NCBI GenBank assembly: GCA_020722685.1
Contig: DYKH01000287.1
Span: 1 to 5,529 of the forward strand
Source of the DNA: Caldithrix sp.
GTDB taxonomy: Bacteria > KSB1 > UBA2214 > DYKH01
Reading direction: 5' to 3'
Length of the DNA: 5,529 nucleotides
A program made the translations under genes and the position numbers. Positions 1 to 5,529 of the stretch are shown here, piece after piece. A model generated the notes under the pieces. It did no database searches and was not told the DNA's origin. It worked only from the letters and a program-made list of their open reading frames with translations. Numbering within the stretch: position 1 is the stretch's first letter; every line of letters begins with the position of its first letter.

Positions 1-19
1 TGAGTTATCAGGCTCAATG

Positions 20-74
20 TAACATGGACTGAACGCCCAGGGGTTGTGGCTCTTGGGGGGCGAACGCCATGTTA
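20..74. repeat. Imperfect inverted repeat (8-bp arms)
   Basis: TAACATGG at 20-27 is exactly complementary to CCATGTTA at 67-74. Inside, CGCCC (34-38) can pair with GGGCG (58-62) after an asymmetric internal loop (28-33 opposite 63-66), leaving a loop of about 19 bases. The same stretch also holds a 7-base direct repeat GAACGCC (31-37 and 62-68). There is no T-run after it, so it is not an intrinsic terminator. It superficially resembles a short integron attC site but lacks the unpaired central spacer. Its function is unknown. Confidence 0.45.
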
Positions 75-180
75 TGATGACGGCAATTTTGCTGCTCTGA
101 CACGTCTCACTAGAGCGCCGTTTGCCTGGTTGCATTTTTTTCAATTTTTTCTTTACTTTGTCTGCTAGCAATGCTATTTT

Positions 181-796
181 AACAATTACCGAGATGAAAA
201 TAGGGCTTATCAGGTGGCGTTGTTGACGGGAATGGCTATGGTCGATGAGACCGATGAAATACGAAAATTGGCCGGCCATCATCAGCCCGTATTTATGGTG
301 CTGCAAGGCTTTTCTTGAGAAATGTAACGCAAGCAACATGAAGGCGGTACCAGCAAAATTTCCTATTCCTCTTATGAACAGACCTGGTTTATGGCTTATA
401 ACGCCATCATTAACGGAACAAACTGAATCATTGACTGAGGCACCCTCCTGTACTTCCCAACCATCACAGTTTTGGAGCGATTTGAAAAGAGTGGCCATAG
501 AACGGGGTGATTTGAAAGATGTGCTTGCCGCCAGAACGATTCTCCTGAATCTTGACCACACCTATCATGAAATGGGTCACTCACGGGATAAAGACGTGCA
601 AATGATAGCGAAATAATGGGAGAATAAAATCTATCTTATGACGGCCAATGTGGGCTAAAATTTGGTCAAGGTCAGTTTTCCCGGTCTGAAAGACCTGAAG
701 GAGATCGAACTGTAACGGACTCGAGGCCATATTCGACAGGGACTAATCATTGAATATGCCCCTTACCAGGTAAAGATTTTTAAGTTTCCTGAATAA
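181..796 (+). pseudogene. Decayed C-terminal part of a TIM-barrel glycosidase-like protein
   Basis: Two reading frames join into one protein-like string. In frame 1 (from 181) I read ENRAYQVALLTG, then PVFMVLQGFS, then YEQTWFMAYNAIINGTN (373-423). This frame is broken by stops at 316 (TGA, where Trp fits), 325 (TAA), 424 and 436 (TGA, where Trp fits before a GT). Around 455-467 the sense shifts to frame 2: FWSDLKRVAIERGDLKDVL, HEMGHSRDKDVQMIAK, stop at 614, WENKIYLMTANVG, stop at 656, NLVKVSFPGLKDLKEIEL, stop at 713, then IIEYAPYQVKIFKF and a final TAA at 794-796. From general knowledge of such families, the 'RFMAYNAIINGA.GI.YWG' style block and the closing beta-domain ('YLMTAN', 'KVSFPGL', 'EYAPYQVKIFKF') suit glycoside hydrolase-like proteins, with catalytic barrel followed by a C-terminal beta-sandwich. 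The exact family is not identified. The single open frame 245-616 is only the longest uninterrupted piece and should not be annotated as a gene. The N-terminal half is absent or unrecognisable upstream of 181. Confidence 0.72.
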
Positions 797-841
797 TAGA
801 ATGGCGGATGGCACCATCACGGTTTTACATATTAGGGAGCA

Positions 842-870
842 TTTACGCATTTCCTAACCAGAGGGATAAA
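842..870 (+). promoter_or_regulatory. Possible weak sigma-70-type promoter for the kinase gene
   Basis: TTTACG (842-847) and GATAAA (865-870) are separated by 17 bases, about 47 bases before the chosen ATG. Both hexamers match the consensus imperfectly. The rest of 797-916 shows no other convincing element apart from a TGGCAC at 809 that lacks a proper -12 partner. This is a weak call made from spacing and position only. Confidence 0.25.
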
Positions 871-916
871 TAGAGCGAAAAGAGGATAACAGCCGCTTTC
901 AGGAGTGGATTCCGAG

Positions 917-3451
917 ATGAAGTTTATATTAAAATCCCTGAATAAGATACGAACTGGTTTGGTAAGTTCCCTTGTATTGTGCCTTCTGTTGACCATCGGC
1001 CAAAGCTGGGCCGCTGATCCAACTAAAAATTATCAACTGCTCCCGGTCTGGCGAAAAAAGGCAATCTCTATAATGGCAATAGATGTGAATCCACACACGC
1101 CAGGTGACGAACTCGTGGTGCATTACCTAAATCAAATCGATGTTTTAAACAACGTTTCCCTGACCCATCAAAAGAGTTTCATTATTCCAACCGATCGCAA
1201 ATATTCTGTAACCCCGCTTCCCGGCACTGCTCCTGATTCCTTGCGCTTTTTGTTCAGTTATACCACACCCACCACGGCCACATTTGACCTTTATCTTTAT
1301 CACCGCGACCGTTTGTCCCTTATCAAAGAAAAGGTCCTGTTTTTTACTGGTCAGGATCGTGATCAAAATGGCGAGTTACATCAATCACTAGAGACGTTAA
1401 ATGAGGTGTTTGTAAACCGCGACCATCGGCAAATGGTTATACTTCGCATCAACAGCGGCGGAGACGGCGGGACCCGCGGGGTGGTCGCCCTTGACCCACT
1501 AACCGCGAAAGTAATGTGGCAATACTCCACAGGGCCCCAGGTATGCGACCCAATCATCACTGACCTGAATAGCGACGGCTCTTCAAAGATCGTCTTCGGC
1601 AGCTATGCGCCAAGTAATGGTGTTGTGCTCAATGGTACGAGGGACGACAGCTGCTCTGTTTTTGTGCTGGACGACCAGGGGAATGAACGTTGGCGGAAGA
1701 CCATAGGGCCTTACTTTAGCGGGGTTGTTCCCATTACCGGAGATATGACCGGCGATGGCAAAAAAGAGCTGGTGGTCTATTGTTTCGGCAGCAACCCCAA
1801 CTTTGACAATTACGATGTCCTGATCCAACTGGATGTCAGCAACGGCGCTGAAATCCAGCGCAAAAAACTCGGCAGCCCTTTTACTGCTTCTATGGAGACC
1901 TTTGATCTTTGCCACGATTTTGACGGTGATGGGGTGGAAGAATTCGTCATCGGCAGTAGGGATGGATTTGTCAGAATCTATCGAGGTGATTTTTCTATTA
2001 TGTACACCTCCGAACCCTACCGGCGGGCCATCACCGTGTACGGTATTCGAGATCTGGACGGGGACGGGTTATTGGAAGTGGCATGCCTAACCGCCGACAA
2101 GCAACTGGTCATTTTGAATCATCAGCTCAAGCACCTGCTGATGAAACCGCTGACGCCGAATTTTGATGCATTGTCCTTAATTAAACTGCCGAACAAAACT
2201 CAAATACTCTTTAAAGAAAGATCCGTTGCCGGTGAATGCGACTTTCAATTGAGTGATTTTCATGCCATTGGAGTTCTGGGTATAGCGCGAAAACATGCGC
2301 AACCTTATGCAACCATTTTCCTGTTCTTCTCAACCGTGGCAATCGCTCTTTTCATTGGTCGTCATATTTTGTATGGGAGAAGGGCAGAGCAATTGTTGCG
2401 GACTGTTTTGCAGCAGACCAACTCACTTGATCGCGCCTTTATTGTCAAGCGCAAAAACAACATTCTTTGGCTGGGCCGAGACTGGATTGAACTCTTACAA
2501 ATGACGCCCGGGCAGCCACAAGGCCAGGAGTGGCCAGATATTTTCCCCAATCCTATGCACCAACCGGTCATCGATGCGCTGAACAGAATGCGTGAACAGA
2601 ACGTGACCTCTCACAATCTCCTGTTCAAGAACAGCGCCGGAGCCACCATTCCACTACAAATCACGATGTCCTTTATATCCTGGGTGAATGCACACTGTTT
2701 TATGATTTTCGATCTGCGGGAAGAGGAGCATATCCGCCAGGTGAAACACTGGGCCCAGGTCGCCCAAAGACTGGCTCATGGTATTAAGAATCCGCTCACC
2801 ACGGTCAAATTGAATGCCGAAGAATTGCTCCACACCATCGAAACCAAAGAGCAGGTTCCAGTGAATGATGTTGCAGAATTTATTCAACCGATCATCAACC
2901 AGGTGACCAAGCTTAAAAAAATGAGCGACGGCTTTATGCACTTTGTAGAGTTCGAGCAGCCTGATCTAAAGCCGATCGACATCAATAGGGAGCTCATGGA
3001 ACTCATTCCCCAATGGATGCCGGAAAAGACGGATCGAATTCAAATCCAATGGGAGCTGGAGGAGAACCTCCCACCGGCGCATGCCGACATACGTCAGTTC
3101 GAATATGCGCTAAAGAATGTGTTCTATAATGCGTTGGAAAGCATCCGGGATAAGGGAAAAATCATAATTACCACGCGCACTGTTCGCCTGTTTGCCAATG
3201 ATACCAATAGCACCACCTTATTAAATTTTATAGAGCTGGAAATTCGCGATACCGGATGCGGCATTCCACAGGAGTTTATGGACCGGATCAAACAGCCCTA
3301 CTTTTCTTATAACAAACCCGAAGGCACCGGTCTGGGGCTGAGCATTGTCCAGAAAATTATGGACTCGCATGGCGGCCAATTTGATGTTCTGAGTGACATC
3401 GACATGGGAACCACGGTTTTGCTGCGGTTCAAACTGGCGCGGCCGGTGTAG
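917..3451 (+). CDS. Membrane sensor histidine kinase with exported FG-GAP propeller-like sensor
   Basis: This 844-residue protein should autophosphorylate on histidine and pass the phosphate to the regulator encoded downstream. I chose ATG 917 over the in-frame GTG at 905: the AGGAG at 901-905 overlaps that GTG but lies upstream of the ATG, and the protein then begins with a typical signal peptide (basic N-region, hydrophobic LVLCLLL, likely cleavage near SWA/A at residue 32). Residues about 33-460 are extracytoplasmic and carry four FG-GAP/calcium-loop-like motifs: DLNSDG (216-221), DMTGDG (276-281), DFDGDG (334-339) and DLDGDG (379-384), with PQQ-like strands such as VALDPLTAKVMWQYS, so a beta-propeller fold is likely. 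One transmembrane helix spans about 464-481, then a PAS-like domain about 505-605. HisKA has the H-box AHGIKNPLT with His621, where the usual Glu after His is Gly. HATPase_c has the N-box (Asn734/Asn738), DTGCGI (Asp778), PYFSYN and GTGLGLSI (803-810), all intact. The ligand is not predictable. Family knowledge supports the kinase call strongly and the propeller call well. Confidence 0.95.
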   Translation: MKFILKSLNKIRTGLVSSLVLCLLLTIGQSWAADPTKNYQLLPVWRKKAISIMAIDVNPHTPGDELVVHYLNQIDVLNNVSLTHQKSFIIPTDRKYSVTPLPGTAPDSLRFLFSYTTPTTATFDLYLYHRDRLSLIKEKVLFFTGQDRDQNGELHQSLETLNEVFVNRDHRQMVILRINSGGDGGTRGVVALDPLTAKVMWQYSTGPQVCDPIITDLNSDGSSKIVFGSYAPSNGVVLNGTRDDSCSVFVLDDQGNERWRKTIGPYFSGVVPITGDMTGDGKKELVVYCFGSNPNFDNYDVLIQLDVSNGAEIQRKKLGSPFTASMETFDLCHDFDGDGVEEFVIGSRDGFVRIYRGDFSIMYTSEPYRRAITVYGIRDLDGDGLLEVACLTADKQLVILNHQLKHLLMKPLTPNFDALSLIKLPNKTQILFKERSVAGECDFQLSDFHAIGVLGIARKHAQPYATIFLFFSTVAIALFIGRHILYGRRAEQLLRTVLQQTNSLDRAFIVKRKNNILWLGRDWIELLQMTPGQPQGQEWPDIFPNPMHQPVIDALNRMREQNVTSHNLLFKNSAGATIPLQITMSFISWVNAHCFMIFDLREEEHIRQVKHWAQVAQRLAHGIKNPLTTVKLNAEELLHTIETKEQVPVNDVAEFIQPIINQVTKLKKMSDGFMHFVEFEQPDLKPIDINRELMELIPQWMPEKTDRIQIQWELEENLPPAHADIRQFEYALKNVFYNALESIRDKGKIIITTRTVRLFANDTNSTTLLNFIELEIRDTGCGIPQEFMDRIKQPYFSYNKPEGTGLGLSIVQKIMDSHGGQFDVLSDIDMGTTVLLRFKLARPV

Positions 3452-3462
3452 CGTGCATTTTG

Positions 3463-3478
3463 TGGCACACGGATTGCA
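3463..3478 (+). promoter_or_regulatory. Sigma-54 (-24/-12) promoter of the regulator gene
   Basis: TGGCAC-ACGGA-TTGCA matches the sigma-54 consensus TGGCAC-N5-TTGCA. The invariant GG (3464-3465) and GC (3476-3477) are exactly 12 bases apart. Transcription would start near A3489. The element begins 12 bases after the kinase stop codon and reads towards the regulator, giving a 5' leader of about 110 bases. Because the downstream gene is itself a sigma-54 activator, autoregulation is the simplest idea, but activation by another enhancer-binding protein is equally possible. Confidence 0.85.
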
Positions 3479-3528
3479 AAGGTAAGTGAACAGCAAGGGC
3501 CACTATCTTTAACACATCTGCCAGGAGA

Positions 3529-3534
3529 GGGAGG
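3529..3534 (+). promoter_or_regulatory. Strong Shine-Dalgarno of the leader ORF
   Basis: GGGAGG ends 7 bases before the ATG at 3542 and lies in a purine run starting with AGGAG at 3523. It is a much better ribosome site than the AGGA (3593-3596) placed only three bases before the regulator's ATG. This makes initiation at 3542 plausible. Confidence 0.5.
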
Positions 3535-3541
3535 CAAGAAA

Positions 3542-3583
3542 ATGATATACAAAAACATCATGGGATGGGGAGGCAAAGATTAA
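3542..3583 (+). CDS. Possible 13-residue leader peptide ahead of the regulator
   Basis: The short ORF encodes MIYKNIMGWGGKD and stops with TAA at 3581-3583, 16 bases before the regulator start. It sits inside the presumed sigma-54 transcript and has a strong, well-spaced Shine-Dalgarno sequence. The peptide has no run of a single amino acid that would mark a classical attenuator, although it has one Trp and four Gly. A role in translational coupling, or as an RNA-protecting dummy ORF, is inference. It could also be a chance ORF beside a purine-rich leader. Confidence 0.4.
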   Translation: MIYKNIMGWGGKD

Positions 3584-3599
3584 AAGAGACGCAGGAAAA

Positions 3600-4967
3600 A
3601 TGACGCGTCACACGCGCACTATCCTGGTGACCGATGACGATGTTTCGATTTGCCACATTCTCAGGAAAATTTTAGAAAGCGAAAACTACCAGGTGATGGA
3701 AGCGCATTCCGGCGCGGAGGCGCTCGACCTGTTTTGGAAGAATGAGAGCGATCTGGTGCTGCTGGATTTGCAAATGCCCGATACCACAGGGATCGATGTC
3801 GCCAAAGAGATGATCGCGCAAAATCCCCTGGTTCCTATCGTGTTAATGTCCGCCTTTGGCACCATTTCCAGGGCTGTTGAAGCGACGAAAATGGGCGTGT
3901 ATGATTTTCTGGAGAAGCCGCTGGATCGGGATCGCATTCTGGTCACCGTGCGCAATGCCCTGGCCCATGGCCAATTGCAACAGGAATTAATGCATTACAA
4001 ACAGGACTCGTTGACCCGCTTTCAGATGGTCGGGCAATCGCCAGAAATCCGACAGGTCTTTGCGCTGGTGGAAAAAGTGGCGCCGTCCCATTCACCGGTG
4101 CTCATTCTGGGTGAAAACGGCGTTGGCAAGGAGCTGGTGGCACAGGCGATTCACAACGGCAGTCCTCGCGCCCAAAAACCCCTGGTCAGCATCAATTGCG
4201 CCGCCATTCCGGACAATTTGCTGGAAAGCGAGCTGTTTGGCCACACCAAAGGCGCATTTACCGGTGCCAATTTTAGCAAAAAAGGCCGCATTGAGATGGC
4301 AGATGGCGGCACCCTGCTGCTCGACGAAATTGGCGATATGAGCTTTTCATCCCAGGCAAAGCTGCTGCGATTTTTGGAGAGCGGCGAAATCCAGCGGGTT
4401 GGATCATCGCAAGTCGCCTCGGTCGATGTTCGGATCATTGCTGCCTCGAACAAAAACCTGAAGCAGATGGTCGCTGACGGGACCTTTCGTGAAGACCTAT
4501 ACTTTCGTCTGGAAATTTTCACCATTACCGTCCCCCCCCTCCGCGAACGACGCTCTGACATCCCGCTGCTGCTCGATTTTTTCCTCTCCAACAATGCCGA
4601 AAAAAACATGACCGTCAAGCCCATCCTTACGCCTGCCGCGATCAAATATCTATCTGGCTTTGACTGGCCCGGCAACATCCGCCAGCTCCGCAATTTTGTC
4701 GAACGCTTAATGATCATGAAACAGGGCAACCTGATCGATCTGAACGACATCATTCCCCTGCTCGAAGCCAAAGAACCTCGGACTGCTCCCCCACCAACCG
4801 AGCTCAAACCGCTGCAGCAAGCCCGGGACGATTTTGAGCGGGATTACATCCTCAAAGTCCTGAATGAAAACGACTGGAAGATCGCCAAAGCCGCCGAAGT
4901 CCTGCATATCGATCGGACGAATTTGTATCGGAAGCTTCGGGGGTTGGGGATAACTACTCCATCATAA
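3600..4967 (+). CDS. NtrC-family sigma-54-dependent response regulator
   Basis: This 455-residue cytoplasmic transcription activator has the usual length and the full three-domain order. The receiver (about 6-122) has the acidic pocket Asp12/Asp13, the phosphorylation site Asp56 in LVLLDLQMPD, Ser84 and Lys106 in FLEKPLD. The AAA+ domain (about 143-380) has Walker A GENGVGKE (171-178), the sigma-54-contacting GAFTGA loop (218-223), Walker B LLLDEIGD (Asp242, Glu243), the arginine-finger region FREDLYFRL (Arg297/Arg303) and a sensor-II-like WPGNIRQLRN. There the usual Glu of GNVREL is Gln, a mild variant. The C-terminal Fis-type helix-turn-helix is about 413-451 (WKIAKAAEVLHIDRTNLYRK). The start is the only suitable ATG, with AGGA close in front. 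It follows the kinase by 148 bases on the same strand and is almost certainly its partner. All catalytic motifs are intact, so it should be an active, ATP-dependent sigma-54 activator. Its targets are unknown apart from the sigma-54 promoter in front of it. Confidence 0.97.
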   Translation: MTRHTRTILVTDDDVSICHILRKILESENYQVMEAHSGAEALDLFWKNESDLVLLDLQMPDTTGIDVAKEMIAQNPLVPIVLMSAFGTISRAVEATKMGVYDFLEKPLDRDRILVTVRNALAHGQLQQELMHYKQDSLTRFQMVGQSPEIRQVFALVEKVAPSHSPVLILGENGVGKELVAQAIHNGSPRAQKPLVSINCAAIPDNLLESELFGHTKGAFTGANFSKKGRIEMADGGTLLLDEIGDMSFSSQAKLLRFLESGEIQRVGSSQVASVDVRIIAASNKNLKQMVADGTFREDLYFRLEIFTITVPPLRERRSDIPLLLDFFLSNNAEKNMTVKPILTPAAIKYLSGFDWPGNIRQLRNFVERLMIMKQGNLIDLNDIIPLLEAKEPRTAPPPTELKPLQQARDDFERDYILKVLNENDWKIAKAAEVLHIDRTNLYRKLRGLGITTPS

Positions 4968-4976
4968 TATTCTTGC

Positions 4977-5005
4977 TTGAAATTCGCTTCAAAAGTTGTT
5001 ATTTA
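4977..5005 (+). promoter_or_regulatory. Sigma-70-type promoter for the small downstream gene
   Basis: TTGAAA (4977-4982) and TATTTA (5000-5005) are separated by exactly 17 bases, close to the TTGACA/TATAAT consensus. Transcription would start near 5012, leaving a leader of about 35 bases to the putative start at 5046. The small gene is therefore likely to be transcribed separately from the regulator. The TTGAA/TTCAA pair (4977-4981, 4988-4992) overlapping the -35 is too weak to call a terminator. Confidence 0.5.
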
Positions 5006-5034
5006 AAAAAAGTCGAGCGAAGAAATATTCACAA

Positions 5035-5041
5035 AAGGTGA
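5035..5041 (+). promoter_or_regulatory. Ribosome binding site pointing to an ATA start at 5046
   Basis: AAGGTGA ends four bases before the in-frame ATA at 5046, an ideal position. No Shine-Dalgarno-like sequence lies just before the GTG at 5064. From the stop at 5004 to 5064 the frame contains no ATG, GTG or TTG, so the RBS marks either a mutated ATG or a rare AUA start. Confidence 0.55.
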
Positions 5042-5063
5042 TTCCATATCAACAAAAATCGAA

Positions 5064-5384
5064 GTGATCGGCGCACCACTGGTTAAACATACGTTATTTG
5101 ATTCGGTAGATACGGCATTTGAAACAATTACTCTCAATTATATCCAGCGACAGATGCAGAAGTACCAGAGATTGATCAGAAAATTTGAGAGAAAATACCG
5201 GATGAGCTATGCCGATTTTCAGAAATTTACCAGAGAACAGGCTCAAAAATTGCTTTCGGACCCTTCGAATCATGAGGAGTTTCTGCATCTCGAAGATGAT
5301 GCCTTTGATTGGGAAATTGCTCTCGATGGTTTTGGTTCCTGGAAGCAGGTGCACCAGGATATTATCGCATCTCGGTGTGGATAG
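5064..5384 (+). CDS. Small helical protein, possible toxin-antitoxin antitoxin
   Basis: From the GTG at 5064 the protein has 106 residues. Starting at the ATA at 5046 would give 112 and an N-terminus reading (M)STKIEVIGAPLVKH. The middle is a strongly charged amphipathic helix (YIQRQMQKYQRLIRKFERKY) followed by RMSYADFQKF, and the C-terminal part is acidic (HEEFLHLEDDAFDWEIALDG). There is no signal peptide or membrane segment. This plan, a short coiled-coil helix, an 'ERKY.MSY.DF' block and an acidic 'DD..DWE.A' end, resembles the small proteins often found upstream of TumE/DUF6516-type toxins. I make that link from memory of the general pattern, not from a search. It has its own promoter and no intact partner gene downstream, so it may be an orphan or part of a dying module. 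Base composition is more AT-rich than that of the regulator gene. An unrelated hypothetical protein remains possible. Confidence 0.6.
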   Translation: MIGAPLVKHTLFDSVDTAFETITLNYIQRQMQKYQRLIRKFERKYRMSYADFQKFTREQAQKLLSDPSNHEEFLHLEDDAFDWEIALDGFGSWKQVHQDIIASRCG

Positions 5385-5386
5385 AG

Positions 5387-5481
5387 ATGGAGTCCTCTTT
5401 AGTACATTATTCATAATTTCCTGGAACGTTATTGAAAGCCAGACCTTACCGCTTAATCACATTATGCTGAAATATTCGTAA
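5387..5481 (+). pseudogene. Possible debris of a partner (toxin) gene
   Basis: An ATG three bases after the small gene's stop opens only MESSLVHYS before TAA at 5414. Neighbouring frames give IHNFLERY and NVIESQTLPL, which have the flavour of a small toxin's first helix and C-terminal strand. No frame stays open long enough for a gene. The position is where a partner toxin would be expected. The call rests on position and short peptides only, and the stretch may simply be non-coding. Confidence 0.2.
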
Positions 5482-5496
5482 CAGTTCAGGTCCGTT

Positions 5497-5522
5497 GTCA
5501 TTTCGAGCGGAGCGAGAAATCT
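5497..5522. repeat. Dispersed palindromic repeat (TTTCGAGCGGAGCGAGAAAT type)
   Basis: The stretch contains ATTTCGAGCGGAGCGAGAAAT with complementary ends ATTTC/GAAAT and an internal GAGCG tandem (5505-5514). I recognise this sequence type as a high-copy intergenic repeat in many environmental bacterial genomes, where it is often mistranslated into spurious peptides such as 'FERSEKS'. It lies in the intergenic region at the window edge. A possible shortened relative, CGAGCGAAG then AAAT, occurs at 5014-5026. Confidence 0.65.
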
Positions 5523-5529
5523 GTATAGC

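Noticed and set aside
14..80. Integron attC site
   Set aside because: Length is about right, but the 8-bp outer arms pair straight through where attC sites have an unpaired central spacer. The outer boxes do not fit RYYYAAC/GTTRRRY, and no integrase or second site is visible.
1..138. Minus-strand frame open to the window edge
   Set aside because: It has about 45 codons, no RBS before its ATG and a low-complexity, non-protein-like translation. It also runs through the inverted repeat.
133..159. T-rich tract as an intrinsic terminator
   Set aside because: No convincing GC-rich stem directly precedes the T-runs.
245..616. 123-codon open frame that could be called a hypothetical gene
   Set aside because: Its second half is one piece of the glycosidase-like remnant that continues in the same frame past the stop at 614. 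Its first half is the wrong frame of the region where frame 1 carries the protein-like text. There is no RBS at 245.
683..695. Hairpin GGTCT-GAA-AGACC as a terminator
   Set aside because: The stem is only five pairs, no T-run follows, and it lies inside the pseudogene.
809..823. Sigma-54 promoter before the kinase gene
   Set aside because: The -24 part TGGCAC is perfect, but at the correct distance the -12 part reads CGGT instead of TTGC, losing the essential C.
4151..4807. 218-codon minus-strand open frame
   Set aside because: It is the shadow of the AAA+ and following region of the regulator gene, with Ser/Arg-rich, motif-free translation.
4976..4995. Terminator after the regulator gene
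   Set aside because: TTGAA/TTCAA makes only a five-pair AT-rich stem and the following tract is A-rich, not T-rich. The bases fit better as a -35 element.
5209..5481. 90-codon frame overlapping the end of the small gene
   Set aside because: Most of it overlaps the small gene in another frame and has no RBS. Only its last part (5385 onward) is noted as possible partner-gene debris.

Overview
The window comes from a Gram-negative bacterium that uses sigma-54. It has about 48% GC by eye, a two-component pair with an NtrC-class regulator, a near-perfect -24/-12 promoter, and a dispersed palindromic repeat of the 'TTTCGAGCGGAGCGAGAAAT' type. That repeat and the protein style remind me of the FCB-related phyla (Calditrichota/KSB1, Ignavibacteria) or deltaproteobacteria-like lineages. 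This placement is an impression, not a demonstration.

Layout. (1) Bases 1-180 hold no gene I can support, only an imperfect inverted repeat at 20-74. (2) Bases 181-796 hold a badly decayed pseudogene whose conceptual translation, pieced together across stop codons and one frameshift, reads like the C-terminal half of a TIM-barrel glycosidase-like protein. (3) Bases 797-916 are the upstream region of the kinase gene. (4) Bases 917-3451 encode a membrane histidine kinase: signal peptide, large exported FG-GAP/beta-propeller-like sensor, one transmembrane helix, PAS-like domain, HisKA and HATPase. (5) Bases 3452-3599 hold a strong sigma-54 promoter and a 13-codon leader ORF with a strong Shine-Dalgarno sequence. 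(6) Bases 3600-4967 encode a complete NtrC-type response regulator (receiver, AAA+ with GAFTGA, Fis-type HTH). (7) Bases 4968-5063 carry a good sigma-70-type promoter and an RBS. (8) Bases 5064-5384 encode a small acidic/basic helical protein that looks like a toxin-antitoxin-type antitoxin. Its natural start appears to be an ATA codon at 5046, and no intact partner follows. (9) Bases 5385-5529 are non-coding, with possible partner-gene debris and the dispersed repeat.

How it works together (inference). The kinase would read an extracytoplasmic ligand through its propeller and phosphorylate Asp56 of the regulator, which would activate sigma-54 promoters elsewhere. One such promoter lies directly in front of the regulator gene, 12 bases after the kinase stop, so the regulator can probably be induced independently of the kinase, by itself or by another enhancer-binding protein. 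The flanks, a dead glycosidase gene on one side and a decaying toxin-antitoxin-like locus plus repeat on the other, suggest a genomic neighbourhood undergoing turnover around a conserved two-component core.
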